Source: Aliiglaciecola sp. M165 (lineage in GTDB: Bacteria; Pseudomonadota; Gammaproteobacteria; Enterobacterales; Alteromonadaceae). From it: a stretch of 64,000 nt of DNA. The position numbers and the translations under genes were made by a program. The stretch lies in assembly GCF_007197995.1 (NCBI RefSeq), contig NZ_VKKH01000009.1, positions 62,001 to 126,000 on the forward strand, written 5' to 3'. Shown piece after piece: positions 8,944-18,840 of this stretch (position 1 is the stretch's first letter; the number at the start of each line of letters is the position of its first letter). Below the pieces are notes generated by a model. The model made no database searches, was not told where the DNA came from, and saw only the letters and a list, made by a program, of their open reading frames with translations.

Positions 8944-10584
8944 TTAACTATTGAAATTGTCACTAACTTTTTCGGCACAGAGCAAATTAAGTGAGCCTGC
9001 GTCGCAACGAATGTTTAATTCGTCTGATTTGAAAGGCTCACCGTCAATAACATAATCGAAGGTTTTAGCTGATTTTATTTGCACTTTTTGGCAGCGTTGA
9101 ACTTCAACCAGATCGCTATGCTGTCCATCCAGTAGACCACTGACCGTCAGCCCTGCGACGGCAGAAAATGAATTGTTGTCAGAGGCTTCTTCTTTAAACC
9201 AGGTTAAATCCAAAAGACCATCGCATATATCAGGATTTCCGGCACCTTGTGCTAAAACAGTTGATGGCGGAGCAGCATTGGCGACGACGAAACTTTGGGT
9301 GTTCACAGTAAATGCAGAGGCATCATCGATACAAACTTCGAAGGATTGTGGCATTGCCTGTACAGTCGCATCAAAAAAATGTTGTAGATAGGCCAACTGC
9401 CCTTTCTCGTCCTTAGCACCTCTGTCTGAGCGTATTATCATGTCAGCTTCAATACCCACAGCACAAACAAGCAACATGCGCTTGTCGTTGCATACCGCTG
9501 TATCAATCTGCTGACAAACTCCAGACAGAATAACGTCGCATGCCGTACTAATGGGTGCAAATTTACTGCCAGTGCCGAACACAACCATGCTCAACGCATT
9601 GGCTGTCCCCATCGGAATAATCCCCATTTTGCATTGGGACCCACACAGGACATCGGCAACTTCGGTGAGTGTGCCGTCACCCCCGCAAGCAATCAGGAGA
9701 TCGTGTCCCTCCGAAACGGCTTTTTCTGCGAGGCTATTAGCGGTAATCGATTCTGTCGTTTCATATATCGTAATGTCGAAGTGGGTTTCTAGACGCTCTA
9801 ATACATAAGTTTTTTCTTTTGCCCACTTTCCTCCTCCAGCGACTGGGTTCACTATCAGAGCAAGTTGATTATTCATGCGTAAACGACCTGCGTTTTTTAC
9901 TTCACGCAACGCTGCTAGTTGACGCTTGTTTAACCTCGCTGTCGCCCGAATCGATTGAATTTGATTCATTGCATCGACCACAGATAATGTGTCGTCGCGA
10001 GACAACAAATAGGCGGCCGTCACTAGCACCGACCGACCCCGACCCAGTGCGCAATGAATGACAACTTTACCGTCGTTCTCAACTTGTTGGTCGATCCAAA
10101 ATATCGCTTGTCTAAGCTGTTCTGTTGTCGGACTGGTATGATCAAGTACAGGAATATTCAAGTAATGCAAACCCGCATCCTGCGAGCTCCAATCCATCCC
10201 ATCAAACTCTGCTGTGACATCCAAAATTGCCGTTACGCCGTAACTTTTGAGTAGGTCAATATCAGACGGAAATAAACGGCAGGCGAGAAAAATCTCATCG
10301 GTAATTTTTTGAACCGCAGGTACTTTGTCAGTTCTTCTAGCAAACGAATTGTATAAGGATGCGCCAAGTAAAAAAGGAATAAAAAACCATCTCACTGAGG
10401 AAGGAATACTGCCATCGGCTCGTTTCCTGAATATGTGGGGCTTGTTAACCAGGTAAGCAAAGGTTACAGCAAATACTGACAGAGCAATCCATCCAAAAAC
10501 GATGGTTAGCAGCATATTATTTGAGTAAGCTGCCAATAAGGCAAATATAATACTGATTGCCAAATAATACTTTATCATCTTCAT
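8944..10584 (-). CDS. Membrane-anchored dual-specificity phosphatase / diacylglycerol kinase fusion
   Basis: A 546-residue three-part protein. Residues 1-80 contain two or three membrane segments. Residues about 90-230 form a dual-specificity (tyrosine-type) phosphatase with the catalytic loop HCALGRGRS (Cys178, Arg184). Residues about 240-546 form a diacylglycerol/sphingosine kinase-type domain with NPVAGGGKW, the ATP motif GGDGTLTEVADVL (about 301-313) and GTANALS. It could phosphorylate lipid alcohols at the inner membrane while dephosphorylating a phospholipid or protein. Both active sites look intact. Substrates are unknown. Confidence 0.85.
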   Translation of the reverse strand: MKMIKYYLAISIIFALLAAYSNNMLLTIVFGWIALSVFAVTFAYLVNKPHIFRKRADGSIPSSVRWFFIPFLLGASLYNSFARRTDKVPAVQKITDEIFLACRLFPSDIDLLKSYGVTAILDVTAEFDGMDWSSQDAGLHYLNIPVLDHTSPTTEQLRQAIFWIDQQVENDGKVVIHCALGRGRSVLVTAAYLLSRDDTLSVVDAMNQIQSIRATARLNKRQLAALREVKNAGRLRMNNQLALIVNPVAGGGKWAKEKTYVLERLETHFDITIYETTESITANSLAEKAVSEGHDLLIACGGDGTLTEVADVLCGSQCKMGIIPMGTANALSMVVFGTGSKFAPISTACDVILSGVCQQIDTAVCNDKRMLLVCAVGIEADMIIRSDRGAKDEKGQLAYLQHFFDATVQAMPQSFEVCIDDASAFTVNTQSFVVANAAPPSTVLAQGAGNPDICDGLLDLTWFKEEASDNNSFSAVAGLTVSGLLDGQHSDLVEVQRCQKVQIKSAKTFDYVIDGEPFKSDELNIRCDAGSLNLLCAEKVSDNFNS

Positions 10585-11233
10585 TGCTGTTGATTCCTAT
10601 TAGATAAATTCGTGTTGAAGATGCGAACCCTGTGCCACCATGAACTTTGGGAAATCTGGACGACGTAACCCAAGTATTTTAAAGGTGCGCTAATTATTCA
10701 AACTTCTTCAAAATAAAAAGTTAGAACGTAATATTGATACTTTCTGATCAAACTAAAAAATGAATTGCGAAGGGGGTTGGTTTTCAAATCGAGGAATTTG
10801 AGCACATCTCGGGAATGCCTAAGTGCTTCTCTTATTCGATCAAACCAATCGCTCTCACAAATGCCAGAATCGCCACTTAAATTATTGATTTGTAGTTATT
10901 TATTTATCTAAATCAATTTTTTATGACACACACTGCCAACTAATCGACAAATGTATTGCCTATCTTTTCCCGAGGCAACTGTTCGTGTGTTTGGCATCGT
11001 AATTTTGTTTACCTCTTAGCGTTAAATGACCTGCTCCAATTAAACTTGCTGATAAATTCGCTCTCAGTCACTTATCGCTCTTAAAACAGAAGCATTTACT
11101 TGATACAAATCGTAAGAAAAAACGTATGTAGTGAATTGGTATGCATTAATGATGAGCGACTTTTGAAATTTTTATCCATCTTATGTAGATTTTACTCAAG
11201 GTCATCGCAGCAAAGAGCAGGGAGTGTGACAAC
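10585..11233. other. 650-bp intergenic region without recognisable genes
   Basis: This lies between the divergent phosphatase/kinase and topoisomerase IB genes. Stops are frequent in all frames, and I see no conserved protein, tRNA or strong hairpin. It presumably holds both promoters. An unannotated small RNA cannot be excluded. Confidence 0.5.
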
Positions 11234-12247
11234 ATGGCTGAAAATGTAGACATCGAAGAGATTTGCTCGATAACTCGTAAGCCCCGAGGTCGCGGATTTG
11301 AGTACTTCGATAAAAATCGTCTTAAAATTCGCTCTAGGGGGTTTCTGCGTTACGTAAAGAATTTAGCTATTCCGCCAATGTGGCAAGACGTAGGTATCAG
11401 CACTGACCAACAATACCGGATACAGGCAATTGGTTACGACGTTAAAAAAAGAAAGCAATATATCTATCATCCTGATTGGGTGGCACAACAGCAAGCACAA
11501 AAGTTTGCAAAGTTACTCGACTTCTCACAAGCATTGCCTCACATGCGCGGGCTTATCTTGAAAAACTCAGAACAACCAACCTGGAATATAGAAAAAGTCG
11601 CCGCATTGGCAACAAGAATTTTAGATGAAACCGGGATAAGAATAGGTAACAAGCAGTATAGCCAGCAAAACGAAACTTTTGGTCTGACGACATTACGTCG
11701 AAAACATCTTAACTCCAGTGACGATTTCATTGAACTTGATTTTAAAGGTAAGCACGGTCAACGTCGTCGAGTAACCATTGAAGACACGCAGCTTGTTAGT
11801 TTAATTGAAAGTAGTGCGGAAAAACCTGGCTACTCACTTTTACGCTACAAAGAGTCAGGTAAATGGTATGACCTAACCAGTGACGAAGTGAATCAGTACA
11901 TTCGCTCTATTTCTGGTGCAGACTTTACGAGTAAGGATTTTCGAACCTGGGCAGGCACTCGACTCGCGGTTGAGTATGCTGCAGAGTGTGAATACATCGT
12001 CAGCCAATATCCGCGAAAACGATTTAAGTCTACATTAGTCAAAAAAGTGGCTGGCGCACTGGGAAACACACCAGCAATTTGTGAGAAATATTATATTCAT
12101 CCAAAGGTTTTAGAGTATTTGATTGCCATGCACAAAAAAGGACAATCGGTTGGCCCCTGTCCTCATGCAATTTCGAATACTAGTGAGCTGTCGGAATGTG
12201 AGCAGCTCGCACAAACAATGATTCAAGGTAACTCACCTCTTTCTTGA
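11234..12247 (+). CDS. DNA topoisomerase IB (poxvirus/eukaryote-like)
   Basis: Relaxes supercoiled DNA through a 3'-phosphotyrosyl intermediate. The 337-residue protein has the N-terminal topoisomerase IB domain (YIYHPDWVAQQQAQKF near 76-91) and the catalytic domain with TTLRRKH, KDFRTWAGTRLA (about 234-245) and the active-site tyrosine in KYYIHP (Tyr287). This is the compact form found in Deinococcus and many proteobacteria. A GGGAG element precedes the ATG. It is transcribed alone, convergent with ycgN. Scattered distribution in bacteria suggests an accessory role. Confidence 0.92.
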   Translation: MAENVDIEEICSITRKPRGRGFEYFDKNRLKIRSRGFLRYVKNLAIPPMWQDVGISTDQQYRIQAIGYDVKKRKQYIYHPDWVAQQQAQKFAKLLDFSQALPHMRGLILKNSEQPTWNIEKVAALATRILDETGIRIGNKQYSQQNETFGLTTLRRKHLNSSDDFIELDFKGKHGQRRRVTIEDTQLVSLIESSAEKPGYSLLRYKESGKWYDLTSDEVNQYIRSISGADFTSKDFRTWAGTRLAVEYAAECEYIVSQYPRKRFKSTLVKKVAGALGNTPAICEKYYIHPKVLEYLIAMHKKGQSVGPCPHAISNTSELSECEQLAQTMIQGNSPLS

Positions 12248-12345
12248 TCATATATCGCCTACTGCAAAGAGCTAACGCTGTTAGGTTTAAGCTGTGTGAT
12301 GGCTAACCCATTCACTAGTGTTAAAGAGGCTGTTATACCTGACTA

Positions 12346-12831
12346 TCAATCCAGATCCTGCAACGGCCATAACGCAATATAGTCCTCAAATTGTTCCAAA
12401 TCGACGTCTTTATCAAATACCGTTTTACCTCTTACTGACATACCGACTTTATGCATGCTGGACTTTTTACCTTTGTTGAGCAAAGGATGCCATGAGGGCA
12501 GCCCTCTTCCCTCTCGCAGTCGCCGGTAACTGCAACTGGGGGGCATATAATCGATATTGTCCAGATTAGCTTTAGTTAACGTGACACAGTCCGGCACAAG
12601 TTCACTGCGTTTTGCATATTGAGTGCATGAGCAGGTTTTTGTATTAAGCAAATTGCAGACAATGTTGGTGTAGTGTAATTCCTCAAATCCTGGGTTGTCG
12701 TTTTCATCCGCGTCTTCATCGATGAACTTATGTAAACAGCATTTTGCACAACCGTCGCACACTGACTCCCATTCCTTGCGAGTCATTTGCTCCAACGTTT
12801 TACTTTCCCAGAATTTATCATCTGTAGCCAT
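12346..12831 (-). CDS. ycgN: YcgN family cysteine cluster protein
   Basis: A 161-residue conserved protein (UPF0260) of unknown function with a CxxCxxCC-type cluster at the N-terminus (CDGCAKCC, about 27-34) and further cysteines in CNLLNTKTCSCTQY and PDCVTL, suggesting zinc or Fe-S binding. The family motif WHPLL is present. It is the last gene of the ycgL-transglycosylase-FAH-ycgN run and starts 11 bp after the FAH-family gene. Confidence 0.9.
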   Translation of the reverse strand: MATDDKFWESKTLEQMTRKEWESVCDGCAKCCLHKFIDEDADENDNPGFEELHYTNIVCNLLNTKTCSCTQYAKRSELVPDCVTLTKANLDNIDYMPPSCSYRRLREGRGLPSWHPLLNKGKKSSMHKVGMSVRGKTVFDKDVDLEQFEDYIALWPLQDLD

Positions 12832-12842
12832 GCTTATATGCC

Positions 12843-13505
12843 TTACACTACGCTTGTGGTTGTTTTAAAGTGATTATCTAAATCCAATGACAACTGATCG
12901 TTTGACTTTAGAGGCCCTACCCCTTTGGGTGTGCCAGTAAGGACAACATCCCCTGGGCGCAGAGTAAAAACATATGAGATGGCACTTAACAATTCTGGAA
13001 TGCTCCACAACATCAATGTACAGTCACCAACCTGACGGACCTCTGAATTAACAGTTAACGAGAATGACAAATTGCTAATTGATTCGATTGACGAGCTTGG
13101 TACAAATCGGCTGACAGGGCATGATTGATCAAACGATTTGGCGCGCTCCCAAGGTAAACCTTTAGCTTTTAACTGACTTTGTAGGTCTCTCAGCGTCAAA
13201 TCTAAGCCAAGCCCCACTCCCCAAACGGCGGCTTCGCAACTTTCTACGTCCGCATTTTTTAGGGTCTGAGCGATAAGTACTGCTATTTCCAGTTCATTGT
13301 GGCAAGTCCCAAGGCCAACAGGGATCTCAATCGGCTGAGACACATCACATAATGCATCTGATGGCTTCATAAATAACAAAGGCTGTTGTGGGGTTTCGTT
13401 ATTCAACTCTTCAATATGGTCGGCATAGTTACGCCCAACGCACACGACTTTTCCAACAGGAAGGTCAATAGGACACCCACCTATATCATGATGCTGGTAA
13501 TTCAT
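12843..13505 (-). CDS. Fumarylacetoacetate hydrolase family protein (YcgM-like)
   Basis: A 220-residue FAH-fold enzyme acting on C-C bonds of oxo-acids (acylpyruvase or oxaloacetate tautomerase type). Motifs seen: GKVVCVGRNYADHI at the N-terminus, FMKPSDAL, metal ligands in CHNELEIAVLI (E-x-E), and the closing GDVVLTGTPKGVGPL. Its start directly abuts the stop of the transglycosylase gene's neighbour frame at 13506. YcgM and YcgN are also neighbours in E. coli. The precise substrate cannot be read from sequence. Confidence 0.85.
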   Translation of the reverse strand: MNYQHHDIGGCPIDLPVGKVVCVGRNYADHIEELNNETPQQPLLFMKPSDALCDVSQPIEIPVGLGTCHNELEIAVLIAQTLKNADVESCEAAVWGVGLGLDLTLRDLQSQLKAKGLPWERAKSFDQSCPVSRFVPSSSIESISNLSFSLTVNSEVRQVGDCTLMLWSIPELLSAISYVFTLRPGDVVLTGTPKGVGPLKSNDQLSLDLDNHFKTTTSVV

Positions 13506-14483
13506 CTAAGCACCTTTTTTTATCCGGTCGGCCAAATAGCTCACGGCGCTACCGAAATAGGTTGAGCGATTCCAACGCATCAGTGTGTGGAAATTGGAAT
13601 AAACCAGATAGATTCGACCATGTTCATCGTCGGGCATAATGAGCGACGCCTGCAAATCGACGTTAGGTAAGTCTGAGCCATCAAAACGGCGAACCCCTAA
13701 TGTTTGCCAAGCAGCTAATGACTGCATTTTACTTTTATTTAATCCTGCTAGCGATAGGTCAAAATTCTCTGGCAATCGAACTTGCCGCCCCCAGGTAATT
13801 TGATCGTTCCACCCTTCACGCGCTAAATAGTTCGCTATTGAGGCAAATACGTCGGCTGGGTTTGACCATATGTCTTTTTTACCGTCTTTGTCATAATCCT
13901 CGGCGTAGGTTAAGAATGACGTAGGCATAAATTGGCTTTGACCCATGGCACCCGCCCATGAGCCAACAAACTTATCTTGTGAGATATGCCCTTCATTTAA
14001 AATTTGTAACGCTGCAAACAGCTGTTTCTTAAAAAACGCTTCACGGCGCCCTTCATAAGCCAAGGTTGAAAGGGCTGAAACAATCGAATAGTTCCCTTGA
14101 ATTTTTCCAAAGTTGCTCTCGTTACCCCACAAGGCAACAATAAAGCGTGGCTGAACTCCGTAGGTTTTACCGATTTCCTCCAGTAAAGGCTGATGAGTGT
14201 TATATAGCTCTACGGCCTGCTTCACTTTCCAGTCAGGAACGCGAGTTTTCAAGTATTTATCCAGGGTAATTTTAAATTCCGGCTGATTTTTATCGGCTTT
14301 AATCGCACGTTTATAAAACGTTACATCGGTAAACGCCTGCTGTAGGAATGCATCACTAAACTCTAGGGCTTTCGCTTCATGCTTGAGTGATTCAACATAG
14401 GCTTCAAAACTCGGTTTAGCGTCTTGTGCTGCGATTTGTAGCGCAAAGACACATCCAAAAAATATGCTTACTAATTTAACCAT
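13506..14483 (-). CDS. Lytic murein transglycosylase (MltB family)
   Basis: An exported peptidoglycan-cleaving enzyme that forms 1,6-anhydro-muramyl ends. It has an N-terminal signal peptide (VSIFFGCVFALQIAAQDA). The SLT-like domain has catalytic Glu in ALWGNESNFG, then GKIQGNYSIVSALSTLAYEGRRE, AGAMGQSQFMP and DGDGK-like YDKDGKKDIWSNP. The ATG at 14483 is preferred; an in-frame TTG three codons upstream is possible. No lipobox, so it is probably soluble periplasmic. Confidence 0.9.
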   Translation of the reverse strand: MVKLVSIFFGCVFALQIAAQDAKPSFEAYVESLKHEAKALEFSDAFLQQAFTDVTFYKRAIKADKNQPEFKITLDKYLKTRVPDWKVKQAVELYNTHQPLLEEIGKTYGVQPRFIVALWGNESNFGKIQGNYSIVSALSTLAYEGRREAFFKKQLFAALQILNEGHISQDKFVGSWAGAMGQSQFMPTSFLTYAEDYDKDGKKDIWSNPADVFASIANYLAREGWNDQITWGRQVRLPENFDLSLAGLNKSKMQSLAAWQTLGVRRFDGSDLPNVDLQASLIMPDDEHGRIYLVYSNFHTLMRWNRSTYFGSAVSYLADRIKKGA

Positions 14484-14504
14484 TGTTCTCAATGTAAATA
14501 ACTC

Positions 14505-14783
14505 TCAATTGTTGTTTTGATTTTGCTGACGATGTTGTTTTAACAGATCTTCAGGCGGTGGTGGAAGCTGCAAATAAAACCCTTTTAGTTCAAGTTCATC
14601 GATCAGTTTTTGCTTGTCAACAACACCTAACTTCTCTCGTTTTGTCAAAGGTAGCGTCATGACAAACTTAGGAACGCCGAAGGTGTCCAGTAATGCTTTA
14701 GGTACGGGGGAAAAATCACCTTTACCTTTTACATACAAATAGGTATCGAGTTTCTTTGGACTTTTATAGACGTAAACTAGCAT
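14505..14783 (-). CDS. ycgL: YcgL domain-containing protein
   Basis: A 92-residue protein of the UPF0745/YcgL family, function unknown. Recognised from the start VYVYKSPKKLDTYLYV, the middle LLDTFGVPKFVMTLPLT and the end GFYLQLPPPPEDLL. It sits 12 bp downstream of rnd, a conserved gammaproteobacterial pairing, and probably shares its transcript. Confidence 0.92.
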   Translation of the reverse strand: MLVYVYKSPKKLDTYLYVKGKGDFSPVPKALLDTFGVPKFVMTLPLTKREKLGVVDKQKLIDELELKGFYLQLPPPPEDLLKQHRQQNQNNN

Positions 14784-14795
14784 CGTTTAGTTCCT

Positions 14796-15941
14796 CTAAT
14801 TCCCTGGATAACGAGACAAAATTTGCTCGACCCCGTCTTGTAGCACCGTTGCTCGCCAGCCAATTATGAGATCTGGCATTAAACCCATCGCACTGAGCTC
14901 GTCTTGAAGCTTCCAGTGCCATTTTAAAAGCTGCTGAATTTGTTTCTTCGACCCCAACACTTCTACTGGTATCGCCAATTCTGCAGCTTTTTGTTGGCAG
15001 TAGGCTCGGATTTCTGCGGCGACCTTTTTAAAACCTTTTTGTTCCATCAAGCGATCAATGGGCTGTGGATAGACTTCTTCTGGCGCATGCTGTGCTTCTT
15101 CAACAATACTCAACAAGGCTTCACCATGGATACGCGCCTCCTGAGGTGACATGCCGTCAATAGCAAACAATGCACCTTTGTGTGTAGGTTGTAGTCTGGC
15201 GATTTCAACTAGGTTAGATTCTCTCACAACAAAATTTAGTGCCAGGTCACGGGCGCGTGCTTGCTCTAATCGCCACTTTGCCAATAATTTAAGAACGTAA
15301 AGGGCTTTGGGTTCCAGCTTCCAATTATTTTTAAAACCCAGATAAGCGAGTTCCGCTGGCGGAGCAATAGTTTTTTTCTTGGCCAACTGAGCCATTTCAT
15401 GAAATATCCACTCTGTTCTATCCAATTCATCGGTTTGTTTTTTTAACGTTGAATAAACTTGATGAAGATACAACACATCGTTTGCAGCATAATGTAACTG
15501 CTGCTTTGTCAAAGGTCTGGCGATCCAATCAGTCCTTGATTCGCCTTTGTCCACCTTGATTTCTAGCATTTTGTCAATCAACGCTGCATAGCCTAATGTC
15601 GCGCCCATGTTCAATAAACAGGCGGCAAATTGCGTGTCGTAGATGGGCGCAGGGATGACTGCTAGGCTCTGCCAAAATGTTTCCAAATCTTCTGAGCATG
15701 AATGTAATACTTTTATCACTGAAGGATTTGTTAGCAAATCAACAAGCGGTGAAAAATTTTCGATGGATAGTGGGTCTACAAGCACTAGATCCTCACCATC
15801 GTATAACTGTATAAGCCCAAGTTTTGGATATAGTGTGCGTGTGCGAACAAATTCTGTGTCAACGGCAACTGCGGCTGCGTTCTGAGCTTTAGTGCAAAAT
15901 GACGCAAGCGCCTGATCAGAAGTGATGAGTGTGTATTGCAT
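14796..15941 (-). CDS. rnd: Ribonuclease D
   Basis: A 3'-5' exoribonuclease in tRNA 3'-end maturation. The N-terminal DEDD exonuclease domain shows VDTEFVRTRT (first acidic pair, about 27-36), VLHSCSEDLE, and the closing HYAANDVLYLHQVY. The HRDC domains follow (about 210-290), with ARARDLALNFVVRE and a second, more divergent HRDC-like region. 381 residues is normal. It starts after the fadD terminator, so it has its own promoter, and it continues into ycgL. Confidence 0.95.
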   Translation of the reverse strand: MQYTLITSDQALASFCTKAQNAAAVAVDTEFVRTRTLYPKLGLIQLYDGEDLVLVDPLSIENFSPLVDLLTNPSVIKVLHSCSEDLETFWQSLAVIPAPIYDTQFAACLLNMGATLGYAALIDKMLEIKVDKGESRTDWIARPLTKQQLHYAANDVLYLHQVYSTLKKQTDELDRTEWIFHEMAQLAKKKTIAPPAELAYLGFKNNWKLEPKALYVLKLLAKWRLEQARARDLALNFVVRESNLVEIARLQPTHKGALFAIDGMSPQEARIHGEALLSIVEEAQHAPEEVYPQPIDRLMEQKGFKKVAAEIRAYCQQKAAELAIPVEVLGSKKQIQQLLKWHWKLQDELSAMGLMPDLIIGWRATVLQDGVEQILSRYPGN

Positions 15942-15964
15942 AAATCCCTAAATACGAAGAATTA

Positions 15965-15990
15965 AAAAAACCGACTTACGCCGGTTTTTT
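15965..15990. terminator. Terminator after fadD
   Basis: AAAAAACCG (15965-15973) pairs with CGGTTTTTT (15982-15990), loop of 8 nt. On the minus strand it follows fadD; the A/T-rich arms make it work in either direction. Confidence 0.8.
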
Positions 15991-16022
15991 AAATATAATA
16001 GCGGACGAATTATCAGCTCGAT

Positions 16023-17675
16023 TTAACCACGTAACTCTTTACGCAGTATCTTACCAACATTTGTCTTGGGAAGCTCGTCTCTAAACTCAACAAATTTTGG
16101 TACTTTGTACCCGGTCAAGTGTTGGCGACAATGGTTAATCAGGTCTTTTTCGCTCAAGGATTCAGATTTCCTGACAGCAAATAACTTCACGGCTTCGCCT
16201 GACGCTTCGTTAGGTACCCCAATCGCTGCAACTTCCACCACATCGTCATGCATCGCTGCAACCTCTTCCACTTCGTTAGGGAATACGTTGAATCCAGATA
16301 CCAAAATCATATCTTTCTTGCGATCAACAATGTAGAAATAACCTTGTTCGTCAACGGTTGCTATGTCACCTGTTGCCAACCAACCATCATGAATAATTTC
16401 GTCTGTGGCTTCAGGACGATTAAGGTACCCTTTCATGACCTGAGGACCTTTCACGTACATTTCTCCAGGTTCACCGGGTTCTACCTCATTACCATCATCA
16501 TCACACAATTTGATGTCTGTTGAGGAAACCGGCATACCGATGGAACCTTTGTAGCTTTCAAGCTGCGGAGGGTTGACCGTTACAACAGGGCTACATTCGG
16601 TTAAACCATAGCCTTCGAGCAATACTTTACCTGTAACTTTTTCCCATTTTTCGGCTACGGGGCGCTGAACTGCCATGCCACCACCTAGGGCAAACTTGAA
16701 GTTGGTAAAATCAAGCTCTGAAAAACCAGGCGTGTTTAACAGGCCATTGAATAACGTATTCACGCCGGTTAAAACAGTAAACGGATGACTTGCCATTTCT
16801 TTAACAAACCCAGCCATATCGCGAGGGTTGGTAATCAGCAAACTTGGGCAACCAAACTTCACAAAGGTTAGGCAATTACCTTGCAACGCAAATATATGAT
16901 AAAGGGGTAAAGCGGTAACAACCAATTCTTTGCCCGGTTCAATCACCGTTTCCAGTATTGTTGAAACTTGTTCTAAATTGGCAACCATGTTTCGATGAGT
17001 CAGCATCGCGCCTTTGGACACCCCTGTTGTGCCACCGGTGTATTGCAAGAATGCAATATCATCTGACGTGATTTCAGGTCTGGTGTAGGTGAGGCCAGCG
17101 CCTTGTTTCAGCGCACCGATAAAGGATTCAGCATTAGCAATATCGAAATCTGGCACCATCTTTTTAATGTGTTTGACGGCAAAATTCATCAACCATCGTT
17201 TGGGTGCAGGTAGCATATCGGCAATCTGTGTTAACAGTACTTTCTTAACAGGTGTGTCTTTTACGACTTCAGCTAAAGTACATGCAAAGTTTTCGATGAT
17301 AACGATAGCTTTAGCATTGGAATCATTTAGCTGATGCTTCAGTTCGCGAGTGGTATACAAGGGGTTTACATTCACTACCGACATTCCAGCTCTAAGAATA
17401 CCAAACATGGCAACAGGATATTGAATGATGTTGGGCATCATGATCGCAACCGGGTCGCCTTTTTGCAGTCCGGCATCTTGCAAATATGCAGCGAATTGCG
17501 TGGATAAACGGTCAAGTTCCGCAAACTTGATGCTATGTCCCATGTTAATAAAAGACGTATTCTCAGCATATTTTTTCACGGATTGTTCAAAGATGTCTAC
17601 GATAGAAGAGTAGTGATCAGGGTCTATTTCGGCGGGTACCCTAGGGTCGTAATGTTCTAACCAGATTTTTTCCAC
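16023..17675 (-). CDS. fadD: Long-chain-fatty-acid--CoA ligase FadD
   Basis: Activates long-chain fatty acids to acyl-CoA with ATP, coupling uptake to beta-oxidation. The 550-residue protein has the AMP-binding signature [14 protein letters not shown] (about 212-225), [11 protein letters not shown], and the FACS signature DGWLATGD...[21 protein letters not shown]. The start codon is GTG with an excellent GGAGGTAAA in front. The location next to rnd matches E. coli. Repression by FadR, encoded at the left of this window, is expected but I could not point to a clear operator. Confidence 0.96.
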   Translation of the reverse strand: MEKIWLEHYDPRVPAEIDPDHYSSIVDIFEQSVKKYAENTSFINMGHSIKFAELDRLSTQFAAYLQDAGLQKGDPVAIMMPNIIQYPVAMFGILRAGMSVVNVNPLYTTRELKHQLNDSNAKAIVIIENFACTLAEVVKDTPVKKVLLTQIADMLPAPKRWLMNFAVKHIKKMVPDFDIANAESFIGALKQGAGLTYTRPEITSDDIAFLQYTGGTTGVSKGAMLTHRNMVANLEQVSTILETVIEPGKELVVTALPLYHIFALQGNCLTFVKFGCPSLLITNPRDMAGFVKEMASHPFTVLTGVNTLFNGLLNTPGFSELDFTNFKFALGGGMAVQRPVAEKWEKVTGKVLLEGYGLTECSPVVTVNPPQLESYKGSIGMPVSSTDIKLCDDDGNEVEPGEPGEMYVKGPQVMKGYLNRPEATDEIIHDGWLATGDIATVDEQGYFYIVDRKKDMILVSGFNVFPNEVEEVAAMHDDVVEVAAIGVPNEASGEAVKLFAVRKSESLSEKDLINHCRQHLTGYKVPKFVEFRDELPKTNVGKILRKELRG

Positions 17676-17814
17676 TTTACCTCCAAGGGCTTTTTATTTT
17701 TTTAAAGCAAATACCTTTGCCAACAATCGCTTAGGACTATGCTCCGTTGTTATTAGTATGTTAACCAAAGCCGACCCAAAGTAAAACCATCAAGTTATTT
17801 ATTGTAGTTCAAAT

Positions 17815-18669
17815 TCACTCAATTTGAGGTGCGCTTTGCAAAAACTGTAAAATGTGTAAAGCGATTTCCTGAGGATTGTCCATGTGAAGGTGATGCCCTC
17901 CTTTACAGGTCACATGTTGTAAGTTTTCCACCCAATTAAATCTTTCTTTCACTTTGTCGCGCATCATTTCATACCCTTTGTCTCCCATAATTGCCAATGT
18001 GGGGCATTGAATATTGCGCATAAAGTGCTGCGCCTGATCGTCGGTGACTCGTAAAGAGGAGATGGTGCGCAAGCGTCGATCGGTACGAAAACGTAAGGCT
18101 CCATCTTGTTCGTAGATATTGCGATTGACCAACAATTCAGCGGCTTCAATACTCAAATCACCAGCCTTGGCCCGAGCCTTTACAACGGTGTCAAAGTTTT
18201 CTGGATGCTTAGCCTCCCGAGCTGCAAGCTTAAGACGGCTTTCGATAGATTCACGCATTTGTGTTGGGCTGCTTTGTGCAGTTTTGGTTAAGGGGCCAAA
18301 AGATTCAATCGTAATATAGTGACTAACAAATTCAGGAAAACTGCTGGTATACATAGATCCAACAATGCCCCCCATAGAGTGACCTAACAATATAAAATTC
18401 TCATAGCCTTGGGTTACAACCAACTCATGAAGATCGTGCACAAAGTCTATTTGATGATAATGTGCATCGGGACTGCGATGGCTTGACAAACCATGACCAA
18501 TGAAATCGATTGCGACCAAATGATAGTCTTTTAAGTATTTGGCTAAAGGTAAAAAGCTTGCAGCGTTATCAAGCCAACCATGAAGCGCAATGATGAGAGG
18601 TTTACCCTGATTTCCGTTAGTGAGTCCAGAAATGTGTAAGTTAGAGAGCGAAAAACGCACGTCGTGCAT
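17815..18669 (-). CDS. Alpha/beta hydrolase
   Basis: A 284-residue cytoplasmic alpha/beta-fold hydrolase. The oxyanion motif LHGWLDNAASF (about 29-39), the nucleophile elbow GHSMGG and the C-terminal catalytic His region GGHHLHMDNP are all intact. The cap region is ordinary. It lies between slp and fadD in the same orientation, so an acyl-ester or thioester substrate linked to fatty-acid metabolism is plausible but not shown. Confidence 0.8.
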   Translation of the reverse strand: MHDVRFSLSNLHISGLTNGNQGKPLIIALHGWLDNAASFLPLAKYLKDYHLVAIDFIGHGLSSHRSPDAHYHQIDFVHDLHELVVTQGYENFILLGHSMGGIVGSMYTSSFPEFVSHYITIESFGPLTKTAQSSPTQMRESIESRLKLAAREAKHPENFDTVVKARAKAGDLSIEAAELLVNRNIYEQDGALRFRTDRRLRTISSLRVTDDQAQHFMRNIQCPTLAIMGDKGYEMMRDKVKERFNWVENLQHVTCKGGHHLHMDNPQEIALHILQFLQSAPQIE

Positions 18670-18715
18670 TAAAAAATCCTTAGTGCTTGGTGCATTTTTT
18701 GGCGTTACAAAACGA

Positions 18716-18743
18716 AAAATGCGGCAATGTATTGCCGCATTTT
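18716..18743 (-). terminator. Terminator after slp
   Basis: AAAATGCGGCAAT (18716-18728) and ATTGCCGCATTTT (18731-18743) form a perfect 13-bp arm pair (a few inner pairs open as the loop). On the minus strand it is followed by TTTTTCGTTTT and lies between slp and the hydrolase gene. Confidence 0.8.
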
Positions 18744-18840
18744 AACCATGTTATTGCCGGAGCCGGAAATTTTCTGCCGTGATGTATGGCTATTTCAATT
18801 GCTGATATTGCGTTATACCAATCCACATAAAGAAGTGGTA

